64,000 nt of DNA from contig CM076267.1 in assembly GCA_038380795.1 (NCBI GenBank), forward strand, positions 15,669,501-15,733,500, in the 5' to 3' direction. Positions 14,701-26,872 of this stretch are shown here, piece by piece. Every line of letters begins with the position of its first letter. Position 1 is the first letter of the stretch. The notes beneath the pieces are model-generated. The model had not been told where the DNA came from. It searched no databases and saw only the letters and a program-made list of their open reading frames with translations. Made by a program: the position numbers and the translations under genes. The DNA comes from Pyrocephalus nanus. Taxonomy: Eukaryota > Chordata > Aves > Passeriformes > Tyrannidae.

Positions 14701-17680
14701 AGCAATGTGACTCTAGGTTGCCTTTGGCAGTATCCCATATCCATGCAGGTTGGGAGGTGGCTGAGTGCTGGCCCAGGAAGCCACTATCACTCTTGCTGGT
14801 GTTTTCTGCCTCATTGTAATTAAATTTCTGGCTTCAAAAAAGTAATATAGCTCTGCTGGTTATGTCTCACATTTTATTTGGATAAAGCACCAGCAAGAAG
14901 AGCTGGGATCATAAGCCAGTGAAACAGGAGGGTGGTATAAGGCATGGTTGGAGGGGGAGTAACTGATGTGCCAAAGCTCCTGTCCTTCATTATCCAGTTA
15001 ATGCAACATTCACAACAAACCTGTCATCGGCTGTTCAGTTTTGTTGAACTGAAGAAAGACTCTGAATAATACACAGAGATGCTAATACATGTAGATGGGC
15101 AGAACTGAGCAAAGGAGGAACTGGATCTTCACTAGAGCCCCTGGCTGTTCCCCTGCTATGAATTCATAATCCTAAATGCACTGAAAGGGTGTGGCACCCA
15201 GACCTGGTGGTTATAAGAGTTTCATGCTCAGTGAAAAGTCCTGAGGGCATGACCAGGTCCTGAGCAATAGGGGAGTGCACCAGTGCTAACACCTTCTACA
15301 TCAGGCTGTGGGTGACTTTCTTTGCCTTTCCGTTGGCTAGGGCTGCCTCGGAGGCAGCCAGAGTTCTGTGTGCACCAGCTGCTTGCTTCGATTTTTTTTC
15401 TTTTCCAGGAAAAGCTGGCACTCTGGCTATTCCAGCCCTCCCCTGCTCTTAAAGACCTGATGTTTTTCTCGTGTGTCAGATACGCCGATCTAGAAGAGGA
15501 GAAGCACCAAGCCTGGAAAGCTGGCCTTGGGCTGGAAGAAATGTCAATAGGAGAGGAAGTGTTAATCACATACACGCACACACACAAGGATCCATTAGCC
15601 AAGCTGTTTGCAGTCATCTTCGGACTGCTGCTCCCTTCTCCTGCTTCCAGCGATCCCATCGGTGGGGACCGGCCGACCTCTAGTGGTACGAACCCACAGT
15701 GCTGGCAAGGAGGAGCAGGGAATGAGTCTACATTCAGAGCAGAGCATCTTCTGTGTTTATAGGTTCTTTTCCTGAATAATAAAAAGTCCCACAGGACTGG
15801 AGGAACCAAAAAGGGTGGGAGAGCAGCTGGGAGACCAGAGGGAAGCAGTTACAAGAGCTCATTTCTGACATGTCCTTGGGATTTGCATTACCAAACTCTT
15901 CACATCTTCCCCACAGGTGTTCCTCAAGGGCTGGTGGCTCTGAGAGGACATTTGGTTAAAATGAGATTGAGAGAGAGAGCAGAGGTGGGATAGCAGGATC
16001 CTGACCTCAAAGGGGGCTTATGAGGTCAGGAGGAGTGTGGTTTGGCTCCTTAGGTTCACATGGGTTCACATCCCCTACTTTGCGCAGCCATTTTTCTTTC
16101 CCTCATGCAAAAGTTTCTGAATCACATAAAGAGGGGGTATCTCCCTAGCTCTCAGCAGTTAAAAGAGGAGGGAAGCCAGGAATGAGCACCAGAGCTCTAA
16201 GAAAGCTCACAGCCAAGCATTTTCTCCTTCTGTAAGGTATTTAGGATCTCACTCTGAGTGGGGCTGAGGCTGGAGCTGGGGGTCCTTGGGATTGAAGGAC
16301 AGCCATTGCTTGCAACTCAGCAAGCTGAGGCAGAAAGCAGCCTGACAGAGCAACGCTGAGTTTTCTCTCACGTGGAAGTGTGAGCTATAAAGATGTGTGA
16401 AACTCTATCTTCAGTGCTATCCATATCAAAGATTTCAAAGGGGGCTGCTTAAGATAGGACCTTGGCACAGGTTCCTGCTTCTCCTCACGTCTTACTGAGC
16501 AACACTCTGCCAAAACGTCAGCTTAGCTGCTCCAAATGTCCCAGGCATCCCAGGCATGTCCTACAAACCTTTCCGGTGCTCCCAGGGAGATCACTGCCTC
16601 CGCAAACAGCCTCTCCTCTCAGCTGTGGAGGGTCCTAGTGGCCCCCAAGCACAAGAGGAGTGCCAGAAACAAGGGTTGGGAACATACATGAAAAGGTCTC
16701 TGAGAACAGCGTTAGTAGATTGTGCACAGGAACCCCCTTTTTCCCTCCCACCCTCAGTGAGCCCAAGGAATCTGTGGAGACCAAGGAGCACAAGGCAAAG
16801 CTGGTGGACATGAACTTGACTGCTAGTACCAGTGAAAGAAGACATTTCAGCTGAGGTGCTCATGGCCATAGGTGTCTGAAGACCCTGAACACTCACAAGG
16901 AGCCAGAGGCTGGCAAAGCTGGAGTGTTTGGAAACCATTCCATGCATATAAGGCATGGAGGCATCTCCTAGGGACCATTCAAATTACCACAGTAAAACCC
17001 TAGAGAGACTATAGAAAGCCCCCTCATGCTGTCCTGAGATCAGTACAAGCTGTCTCAACGGGAAAAGGCTATATTCTGAGTCTCCACAACCATTTTCTCC
17101 CATCCCACCCAGTTTTTCCTCCTTGTTTTTGCCCTTCTCAGCCTAGTGCACTTGCAAAATCCCAGCCCAGAGAGGGAGGCCACAAGAGCAGAAGCCTTTT
17201 GAGATTACCCTGAGGCTACTGGGTGAGTGTTTTCCCTCTGCTCTCCTAGCTGGAGGAACAGGCAAGACTGACTCAACAAAGATACCCAGCAGCACTGGAA
17301 AAACTGAGATCTCAGTAAAGTCAAAGGCATTTGCTAAGCATCTCCTCTTAGGACAGATTGCTCTCACACAAGCTGCCCCACAGACAGCCAAGACAATGAG
17401 GTGCTTCAGCAACAAACCCCTCTTCTCCTCTCCCCCCCAACCCTCTTGGGTGAGTGCAGTGCATCCCAGCAGAGCTCCACTACACCAGGGCCAAGGTCGC
17501 TGCTGCACTCTGCTTTGATTCAACACAATCTCCCCTCCCACATGTTGTTTTCATTAGAGCCTGGATCTTCTGGCAAGGGCACTCTGCACAGTCACGAGAA
17601 GCTGCTCACTGGTGGCTTGTTTTATCCAGTTGCTCGAGGCTTAAAGCAATGAGCTTGCAAATATTTCATTCCTCCCCTGA

Positions 17681-17932
<252 letters not shown>

Positions 17933-18054
17933 AAGAGAAAGTGGGGGGATGTTACTTAGCAGATAGAATTGGAGCTTGGGATTAGGAGAGATGAGAGAAA
18001 AAAGATCAGATGGGTCTTTCTGTCCTGTTGTGAATACACATGCACGTGAGCATA

Positions 18055-18092
18055 AGTGTGTGTGTGTTCGTGTGTGTGTTCATGTGTGTCTC
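18055..18092 (+). repeat. Imperfect (TG)n repeat
   Basis: TG dinucleotide runs broken by TTCG and TTCA. Confidence 0.85.
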
Positions 18093-18919
18093 ACACCTGA
18101 CCTCTCAGAGCACTCTCCCAAGGTGTCCAGCACCATCACAAACTGCACATGTATGTTGCCCTGAATCGGGCAAGAAAGCTGTCACCACTGCTAGAAAGAT
18201 GCCCCATGCTGAAGCTACACAGCTGTCACTGTGTTACAGCAACAGACGCACATTCCTCTGTGCTTTCACTCTGGCAGGCCCAAACATGGAGAGGAAGAAG
18301 CCTGAAGTCCAAAAGGGTGACCCCCATTTGGGTGCCAAACACTCTCTTCTCTGCCTTTGACTGGGAAATTTCTGCTAGGACTAGTTGTCATCAGGACATA
18401 TGGATGCCCCAAGCCCCAGGTGATGTGTGAGAAAGGCTTGGTTTTGACTGGAGGTGACCTTCATGCCTGTTTCTGCTTGAACTCTGTGTAGGGATGAGGG
18501 GTGTAAGCAATGGGACAGGGCAAATATGAGGTGGCAGCCAAGAGGCAAGAGGGTGTGAATCACCCTGAGCCCATCAAGGCATGAGAAGGCAGAGGACAGT
18601 TCCACTTTGGTTATCCCACCAGAAGAACATGAGGTACAGCCAGCTGGAGGCCATCATTGTGGTAGTTTGAAGCAGACACAAGGCAGAACATGAATGAGAT
18701 GGGAAATGAAGGACCACTGAGCATGTTAGAAAAAAAACCTTGCCCTGAGCTGGGGTACAGACACTGTGAACAAGTTACTTCATATCCCTTCATGAGTCAT
18801 ATTGCTTTCCTTAGCCTGGCTGTAGCATGCTGGGACAGTCTGGACTCTTGTTTGTCACTACTTCATGACTGCCTAAAACTGCTGGCATAAGGGGCATCCA
18901 AGGAAGGAAAATTACATTA

Positions 18920-19391
18920 AATCATAGAATCATTTAGGTTGGATCCTAAATTATCCTAATATCCTAAAATCTTAGGATCATTGAGTCCAGCCATTAACCC
19001 AGAACTGCCAAGTCCACCATATAACCATGTCCCTAAGTACCACATCTACACATCTTTTAAATACCTCCAGGGATGGTGACTCAACCACTTCCCTCAGCAG
19101 CCTGTTCCAATGCCTGACCACCCTTTTGGTGAGGAAATTTTTTCCAGTACCCAATCCAAACCTCTTAGCACAACTTGAGGCTATTTCATCTTGTCCTGTT
19201 GCTTGTTACTTGGGAGAAGAGATGGACCCCCACTTGGCTACAACCTCCTTTCAAGAAGTTGCAGAGGGTGATAAGGTCTCCCTGAGCCTCCTTTTCTTCA
19301 GGCCAAACGCCCCCACCTCCCTCAGCCACTCCTCATAGGACTTTTCTTCCACACCCTTCACTAGCTTCATTGCCCTTTTTTGGGCAGGTCA
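18920..19391 (-). mobile_element. CR1 LINE fragment (3' end)
   Basis: The left end, ATCATAGAATCATTTAGGTTGG, is the reverse complement of the CR1 3' terminus. The body carries other CR1 hallmarks such as ACCTCCAGGGATGGTGACTC, CCTGTTCCAATGCCTGACCA and AAGGTCTCCCTGAGCCTCC. CR1 is the main LINE of birds. This is a 5'-truncated, decayed copy in minus orientation with no usable reverse-transcriptase frame. Its left part has small local duplications of ATCCTAA. The right limit is approximate. Confidence 0.92.
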
Positions 19392-22285
19392 TTGGACATG
19401 GTGACCATCAACTAACCAGGAAGAAGAGACCTGGCTAGCACTCCTTTTACTCATCTGAGCTTCTGAATTAGGCTGCCTGCCTGATTTGCCTGGACTGCAT
19501 GGTCCTGTGGGAGCAGAGGCTACACAGTGCCTCCATCACTTGGAGACACATCCCTGTAGATGGAGCCAGAACCTCACAAGGCAGAAAGACAGCCCAGTCC
19601 TACCCATTACACTTCTCCAACTGCTCTGCTCTGAAGAGGGACTAGCCCAGCCCCTCTCTTCCCTGCCCTCAAACACTCCAGGGTTTTGTTTCCCCTCCCT
19701 CTCCAGGTCAACCATTCCTGAGTCTCACATTGCCCCTCTTTATTCAATATTTAACCCAAAACCCTTTCTGTTGTCTTTTCCTGTTCACCACAGCCATGGA
19801 GAGTGGGTAATTCCAGCACCACAGGCTGCATGTTGATGCCCTCTTCTGAGCAGTAACATCCCCCTGGAATAATAATGAAGCCCCCAGAGTAATTTCTGGG
19901 CTGGCTTTTCCTACCACCAGCCCTATGATGGACTTCCCAGACCCTGCTGGTTTGAATGGGAGCACTCCTCCTGGTTTGGTCCTGCTCAGTTCCATCCAGT
20001 CTGTGCATTGATAGAAACCCCAGCTTGGGCAAGGGGCCTTTGTCTCTCTAGCAATTAGTCTCAGTGTCACCATTGCATGCAGGGGCTGAGCAGCTCAGGG
20101 ATGCAGTAACTCAGCAGCAGCATCCTGGACACCATGACAGGGTTTGCAGCTCACAGGAAGACACCACTGCTCCCATAGGTATGGCATGAGCACAAGTAAC
20201 CCCAGCCCCAGGGTGCCTTTTGCCCACATCAGGTCCGCTCCACACTTCCCGCCTGTGGAAGTTGTCTGGTTCCTGGCCTTTGCCCAGACATGGTGCTCAG
20301 GAAAAGCCATGTTGTATCATGGCTTTCCTGTCCCCTGGGGACACTTCCAAGGGGGACTCAGCACTGCTGAGAAGCCCAGGAAAGAGTAAAAGAAGCAAAG
20401 GGAGATGAAACTGCCCCATCCCCACCACCATGCCCCTAGTTTTGTTCCAGATCTGAGGATTGCTTCCAGCTTAGTCAACCACAAACAATGGAGGTGGGGG
20501 GCAAACCCACCATCAGGTTTCTCAGCCCAGGGTTTCCTAACTGTCTGACAGCATACCCACCCTTCTCTCCTGAGGCAGGAGACAGAGAGGAAACTGACGC
20601 CTTTCACAGCCTCACAAGAAACACTCCCTGGATGGCCCAGAGTCTCCAGAGCTGGGGCTGAAATGAGAAAACAACACTGATTTGGGAACATGAAGGTGGG
20701 GGATTCAATAGACATGGGAAGATGCCATGGAGGCAAAGTTTCCCAGAGTGGAGCTGGTGGGACCTGCCTTTCCCAGTGGTCACACCAGAGCCACTAGCTT
20801 GTCCTGGGGACAGCAGCAAGCTGCACAGAGGGAGACCTGTACTGTGAGAGCTGGTGAGGGGAAGCGGGTGGCAGATAAGAACACGTTGAGAAAAAACACA
20901 AACCAGAAGTTCCGGAGGAATTTTGGAAAGGAAGTGGGGAATTAACTGCAGAAAAGAGGAGGGGGGGGGCAGAATGCGAGGCACTTTATGACTCGCAACA
21001 AATAGTCTGTCTTTGCCACCTCGCCAGGCACTCACCGCTTCTCCTTCCTGCCCAGGGACACTCAGCAAGGGCCACCCCAGCTGGGCAGGAGCAGTAGGAA
21101 TAGGCAGGTGGCTGGTGCTGGCTCCTGGGGAGTTGATTCCAGCAGGAATTAGGGAAGAAACAAAACCAAGAGAAGCTTTCAAGAAAATACCATCCTGCAG
21201 TGTCAGAAAGGGCGAGGAGGCTGCAGGTCCCATCTTGCTTGCAGGTAGATGAGGGACAACTGAGGCCAAGGCTGACAGATGCCAGGTACCTCACACGGTC
21301 CTGTGGTGCAGCCTGGCTTGGAGGGCATTTGGTAGCTTGGGTATCCACCCACAGCCCCACAGATATTTCTAGGGGGCCAGAAACCATCCCACCTCCTCCC
21401 CTTTCTTTTTTTACCTCTCTTGCCTTTGCCTCCCAGCATAAGCCCCACAGCACAGGGTCCCCATGCAAGCAGCCCCCTCAATCCACCCCTCCCTCACCCT
21501 GCAGCTATTTTAGAGAAAGGCAGGAGGTATTTTTAGTGCTGCCGGCTCCCGGGAGAAGCTCTGAGCCTCTGAGCCGCAGCAGTGCTGGCGCCAGAGAAAC
21601 TGCCGCTGCTCTGGCTGATATTTCTTGTATAATTAAACTCAATCCATCCCGGGGGTTGGGTCTTGGCCACCAACTCAGCAAGGAGAGGAAGGAGCCAGAG
21701 AACCAGGGGCTGAGGGCTCTGATGGATGCTGGGAATTGCTCCGCAACTGCTGGAAAAGCATGGCCTTGAGACTTAGGGGAAAGTTTTGCCAGGCACAGGA
21801 GAGCAGGATGGCTCTGAAAGGGTTAGAGAGTGGGATTTCATGGGAGCAGAGCCCAAACCACCACCTCAGCAAAGGCAAAGACCCCATATCAGCATCATCC
21901 CATCCCGCTCCCCTGTGGGAGATGGACCCAAAGGGGATGCCCAAGGCTGAATAGACAGCACCCAAAGGCAACCTGGGAAAAAGCAACAGGATTTGAAGCG
22001 CACTCAGTGCCAGGGCAAGCTGGAGAGATCCTTTCTGGTAAACAAAAGCCCAGGCTGCAGCCATGTCGGAAGTTTGGGGGCTGTCTGGTTAGCCAGCATC
22101 TGGTGAACACAAGCTGCGGCTGGAGGCTGACAAGCAGCAGCACAACCCCTCCTTCTTCCCACACCCACCGCCCGGCGTCTGTCCGGGGGCCCCAATCTGC
22201 CATCGAGGAACAGGGGAAATGACAGCCTGGAGAAAACACAGCACCCACCAGCCTTTAGTTTGGGTTTGGGTTGGTTTTTTTTTCC
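19392..22285. other. Non-coding interval between CR1 and TNS1 3' end
   Basis: GC content rises here, and open frames of up to about 220 codons appear on both strands, but none resembles a protein family I know. Two MEF2-like A/T motifs sit at 21,504-21,536 and are listed separately. Otherwise I see nothing. Confidence 0.6.
21504..21536. promoter_or_regulatory. Pair of MEF2-like A/T motifs
   Basis: CTATTTTAG (21,504-21,512) and GTATTTTTAG (21,527-21,536) lie 14 bases apart. Each is close to the MEF2 consensus YTAWWWWTAR, but neither is a perfect match. They sit in a locally GC-rich patch about 0.8 kb beyond the TNS1 polyadenylation site. An enhancer role is only a guess. Confidence 0.25.
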
Positions 22286-22306
22286 CTGTGCAAAAAGAAC
22301 AGAGCA

Positions 22307-22312
22307 TTTATT
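22307..22312 (-). terminator. TNS1: TNS1 polyadenylation signal AATAAA
   Basis: Minus-strand AATAAA, followed within about 60 bases by a G/U-rich stretch (GGTGGGTGCTGTGTTTTC) that would serve as the downstream element. Cleavage would fall near 22,285-22,295. It is the only clear canonical signal I saw between the stop codon and this point. Confidence 0.7.
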
Positions 22313-24647
22313 CCTACACTCCCTTAAATTTCAAGGTACATTTCCAGCAATCCAGACACCAAGCTGGCATTCCAAGCAACAGTATATTTTATATAACTGG
22401 TTTTGGGGTTTTTTTTGTTTGTTTTTACCACTTTATAAAGCCATACAATGAACTGCAAAGAATCCGACATCTGTACAATGGGAAGACAACAGAGGAGTGA
22501 CATTCACACACGGACATGGCGCGACCGTAGTCATCCTTATACGCACGACAACATTATGGGCATAAAGATACAAAATATAATGTATTTTTTTTCCATCTAT
22601 ATAAATACACAGAAATGGGCAAGTCTAAAAGTTTGAAACTGTTTGTTAACACTGATTAGCACATAAATCTGTAACATTTCCAAAGTAACAAAGACAACGA
22701 CGACAAAAAAAAAAAAAGCAAAAAAAAAAAAACCACACAACACAGCGGCACAGGATCCGCCAACAGAAATGCCGTATTGCTTCCTTTCTTTTCTTTTTTT
22801 TTTTTTTTCCTTTTTAAGGAAAAGAAAAAAAAAATTAGTAACGCCAAACCAACCTCGCAATTTGCAAAACAAACGAACGAAATGAAACAAGCCCCTGCGG
22901 GCTCCTTTGCTGTCTGATCCTCTTGCCTGCTCCAACGGGAGGGGTTGCCTTTTGTTGATGCTGTTGTCTGGGTTTTTTGGGGCAACTGGTTTCTTTACCT
23001 GCCCGACCTGCTGGGTGGGGATTTACTTTACACTTTGGTTCAGGCGTTTGAACTCGCTGGAAAATCAATGCCTGGAGGCTAGGCTGGGTTTTTCTCCCTA
23101 CCTAGTTTGTTTTCCATGTGTGATTTGACCAGGAGGCAGCCAGCAAACATTGCATCCAGAGCAACCCCAAACTTTACTCAAAATCATGGGCCCCCCCCCC
23201 CATCTCCACCAGCAGTGACAGGCTGGCAAAGACCATGTGATGGATACATCCCATTAGCAGATGACAACATGGATCATCTTCCAAAATAGCTCCCAGAGGG
23301 GCAGAGCCAGAGGCAGCCCATTGAATGGGAGCCCCATATTTCGTGCATTGCAGGTGCCACTCCGTGGGACAGACAGCAAATTACCGCCCCAGGGAGCATT
23401 TCTCAATAGACAGCAATATCAACAGCACAGGGAGGATGGGTGGGAAGGGGCTTCTCCGAGAACAAACCAACACAAAAAGGGCACATACAATAAATTTACA
23501 CGCAAAAAAAAAATAATATATATATATATATGTGGGGGAAAGTGCGTTTTTAAGGATATCTTTGGCAAGAATATATGCAGTTCTTTGTGCAGGAAGGAGG
23601 GGTATGTTTGTGTGTGTGAGTGAGCGAGAGATAGATACCATCCGGCTGCTGACAACGGCAGTGTGATTACAACGAAACATATGCTGGGCTTAACCCGCGC
23701 AAGCTCAAATCTCAAATAGCATGACCGTGCTTTAAAAAAAAAAAAAAAAAAAAGAAAAAAGAACAGATTCTCTTCTGTCCCTTTTTTAAGGAAAAAATAT
23801 CAACACTAGGTCCCCGCCAGCCCCAGGACCTGGGCAATCCTCAATGCTACTGGCGGTCTCTACCGGGTACAGAAAGGGTAGTTACACCCAAAAACGTAAC
23901 TTAAAAAAGGAGCTAAAAGGAAAAAAAAAGTGCCTTTAAAGGGAGTTGATAAACACCCGGCTACATCATTGGAAGGTGATTAGCTGTGTGTTAAAAAAAT
24001 AATATAATCATCAGACAATTTTGTTAGTGTTTGAGATTTGGATATGGTCTAAATCTTCAGCTAGTGTGTTAGTGGGGAAGCCGTGAGTGGCTTGGGGCCC
24101 GAAGCAGGCGTGATGCTATTGGCAGGTATCTGCTGGGGTCAGCTTCTACACAACATCTCTGGGGTGCTTAGATCTGTTTCATTTGTACGGGGAGAAAAAG
24201 AGGAATGGGAGTTTGAAGCACCGGTTTCCAAGGCAGAAGATTAAAATAAAATTACATTATTATCATCTCTTTTCTTAGCAGTGAGATACCAAGTCTGAAA
24301 AATAGAGGCTTTCAAAAATATATCTTTATATATCTATAAACACAGTGTTTTCTCTGATGGGTGATCAGCATGGTGAGGACATTACGGGTGAGATTGTCTC
24401 GTCTCGCTTGAATTTCGCAGAAGGAGGGAATCACTTTTTGGAAATATCAAAAATTAAAAGGTCTCAGCATCTGTGCAGCCAGGGAGCCAGGGAGGGGGAA
24501 AGCCCCCCCCCAGGGTCCCCCATCCCAACACCACCTCACAACCAACTCCTTGCTACCCATCCTTTCACACTCGCTTCAGTACATCAGCACAGCCTCCGGC
24601 CCTGGCAGCCCTCTCCGGCCGCCCACGCCGCTCACTCCCCCATGAGC

Positions 24648-24700
24648 TCACACACACACACACGCACACACACACACGCACACACATCGATCACACACAC
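24648..24700 (-). repeat. (CA)n repeat inside the TNS1 3' UTR
   Basis: CACACA steps with CACG interruptions on the plus strand, therefore (GU)n in the mRNA. Such tracts can bind CUGBP/TDP-43-type proteins. Confidence 0.9.
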
Positions 24701-26727
24701 CGCCCCGACACAGGGGGCCCCTGTCTCTTCCCCCATCTGTATTTTTCCTTGCTCTGGATTTTCTTTTAACGTGCAGGTGTTTCCCCAGGGCAGGGGAAGG
24801 GGAGGATATAATAGGGGAGATATGATGCGCAGAAAGCAATATGGCAAAAATAAATATTTTCAGAGTGTAAATTTAACCTTTTTTTTCCTCCTTAAAATTT
24901 CATTAGCTTACAGTATTTTGTCAGTATAGCTTGTATATATATTATAGCTATCAAGACAAGGGCGGTCCAAGGGAGACAAGCTCTCCGAGGGACTGCAGTG
25001 CTATGTTTCTAATTTTTGTCCCCAGTAGACTATCTGGGCCACTTTGCACTGAAAACCTCTCCCAAAAAGCTCTTGGGGGGAATATTTGCAGCAGAGGGCT
25101 CAGCAATGACCCTACAGCTCCAGCCAGACCGTTTTCCCTGCCCCAAACCTGCATATGTGACTGAAGCATACTCTGCCCCCTCCCCGGCACCTTGGGGCTG
25201 GGACCTCCACCTGATGCCCCCCAACCATGATCTCTCTCCATGCAGCAGCATGGAGGCCCTTCACCTCTCTCACCTCCTGGCTTGCCCTACTCACCTCCCA
25301 AAGAAAAGGGAAAAGCTGACAGCACTGAAGTCACTGCAAAACTATGGTGCATTTGAGGGGCAGAAACCTCAAGCCAGAAGGCTTTCAGGGTACACATGTG
25401 TCAATCAGGGTGGCTCTCAGAGGACCTCTCTCCCCACTGAGCCAAAGTTGCCCAGCCACTGCAGATCCTTTCCTTTTTTTCTTTTTTTTCTCCTAATTTT
25501 CTTCCTTCTTTTTCTTTTTTTAACGTGGCCTCCAAAACAAAAGGAGAAAAAAGCGCCTGAGTTACTTGTAGTCATTCGCCTTTCGTGCAACTTGAATGTC
25601 CATGCAATTTTAAAACCGCTTGCGTGTTTCTGAAGAGATAGACAGGGGTAGCCACGAGTCTGCTGCTTCACACAGGGAACCCACCTGTGCCAGCATCCGC
25701 TATTATTATAATTACTATTATTATTACATTGTATTACTTTCCTTTCTGTTTTGTTTTGTTTTGTGTTAAGAGAATGTGACAAGCCGCAGAAGAAAACTGC
25801 CAAAGAGGACTAGTGATGGGAGGGAAAAGGGGAAGATGGAAGAGGAGGCGACTTTCTGCATCCTCCAGGTTCCCAGGGAGTATCTCCCTTCCCCAGGTGG
25901 AGGGCAGCAGGAGCCCCCACATCTCCTCGCAGGCTGGAGGGCACAACCACCCCTGGGGAGGTGGGGAAACGCCATGACCCACCTCTCTGAGTGGACTCAC
26001 AGCGTCTCACCTGTGACCGGCGCTGGGCTCCTGGTCAGCCAAGGAGGTCAGCCCATGGCAGAGCTCCCCAGAGAGAGGAAGGCTCAGGACCAAGCTCCCC
26101 CACGTGCCCAGCAAGTTTCAAGGTAGCAAGCAGGTTTTGGGGGAAGCACAGGGACTGGTGCAGACTCTCCTCTGCAGCTGGACAAATGAAGGTTTCTGAG
26201 AGCATCTCCCCTGGTGTCCCATTGACCCAGCCCACATCGTTACCTCCTATGGGTCATTACAAACACACAGCAGACATTTGCTGATGGAGCTGCTGGGATG
26301 GAGCTTCTTCCACGGTTTTGCCAGTTAGCTCTTTTTTTTTCAGATGGAAGACACCAGTCATGGTCCCGCATTCAGTCCCAAATGGATGCCATTCGGGCCT
26401 TGATGCTGAAAGCTGGGAACACACCTCTCACTGCCGCCTTTGCTTTGGTCACCTTCCCTGCGATGGGACATGCATCCTGTCTGGAGTGACTTTGTGGCTC
26501 TCTTATGTAGGTGTGTGGTTTTGGTTCTTCTACGTGTGTGTTTGGCTTGTGTTGAGTTTTTAGGGGTTTTGTTGGGATTTTTTTGTTGTTTGCCGTTTTC
26601 CTCCAAAATTCCAACCCTTTTCCCCCCCCAATTCACTTCCCTCTCCCACAATGCACTTCCTCACACTCCTTCTCGGATCAGCTCCAAGTCCTTCTCCAAA
26701 ATTCAAGAATCACCCGCAAGCGCCACT

Positions 26728-26872
26728 TCATCTCTTCTGGCCGGAGCCAAGCATGACCCTGGAGACAAAGTTGACGATGGCTGCAGCTGGTTGGTCTGGG
26801 TCCAGCTCAGCAAAGAGGTGGCAGACGTTGTCTGTGGTGCTCCCTTGCTTCCTGGCCACAAAGCCAAAGAGC
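26728..26872 (-). CDS. TNS1: TNS1 exon E27 (last, end of PTB, stop codon)
   Basis: Encodes [15 protein letters not shown] to the C-terminal SGQKR and TGA at 26,728-26,730. It forms the last strands and C-terminal helix of the PTB domain, which binds NPxY motifs in integrin beta tails. The acceptor is CCACCTAG. The exon continues into the 3' UTR. Confidence 0.97.

Larger units (their letters stand above)
1..17680. other. Non-coding flank downstream of TNS1
   Basis: AT-rich sequence with no coding region I can support. Open frames on both strands are short, unrelated to any family I recognise and rich in low-complexity residues. Beyond the repeats listed separately I see no RNA gene. In mammals the region 3' of TNS1 is a large gene-poor interval towards IGFBP5, as I recall, and this flank would fit that. 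The longest frames (7,296-7,862 minus, 4,379-4,897 plus, 15,228-15,809 minus) look like chance. Confidence 0.7.
22290..26727 (-). other. TNS1: TNS1 3' untranslated region
   Basis: About 4.4 kb of non-coding sequence between the TNS1 stop codon and a canonical AATAAA. It is AT-rich with poly-U/poly-A runs (22,700-22,840; 23,733-23,760), a TA repeat near 23,516, a CA (GU on the mRNA) repeat at 24,648-24,700 and an AU-rich AUUUA-type patch near 24,850. The length fits the roughly 10-kb tensin-1 mRNA known in vertebrates. I noticed no competing AATAAA or ATTAAA upstream on this strand. The exact extent needs transcript data. Confidence 0.75.

Noticed and set aside
15228..15809. Overlapping open frames on both strands (193 and 146 codons)
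   Set aside because: No similarity I recognise. The two frames compete, and the sequence includes a CA repeat. A lncRNA or enhancer cannot be excluded, but nothing supports a gene.
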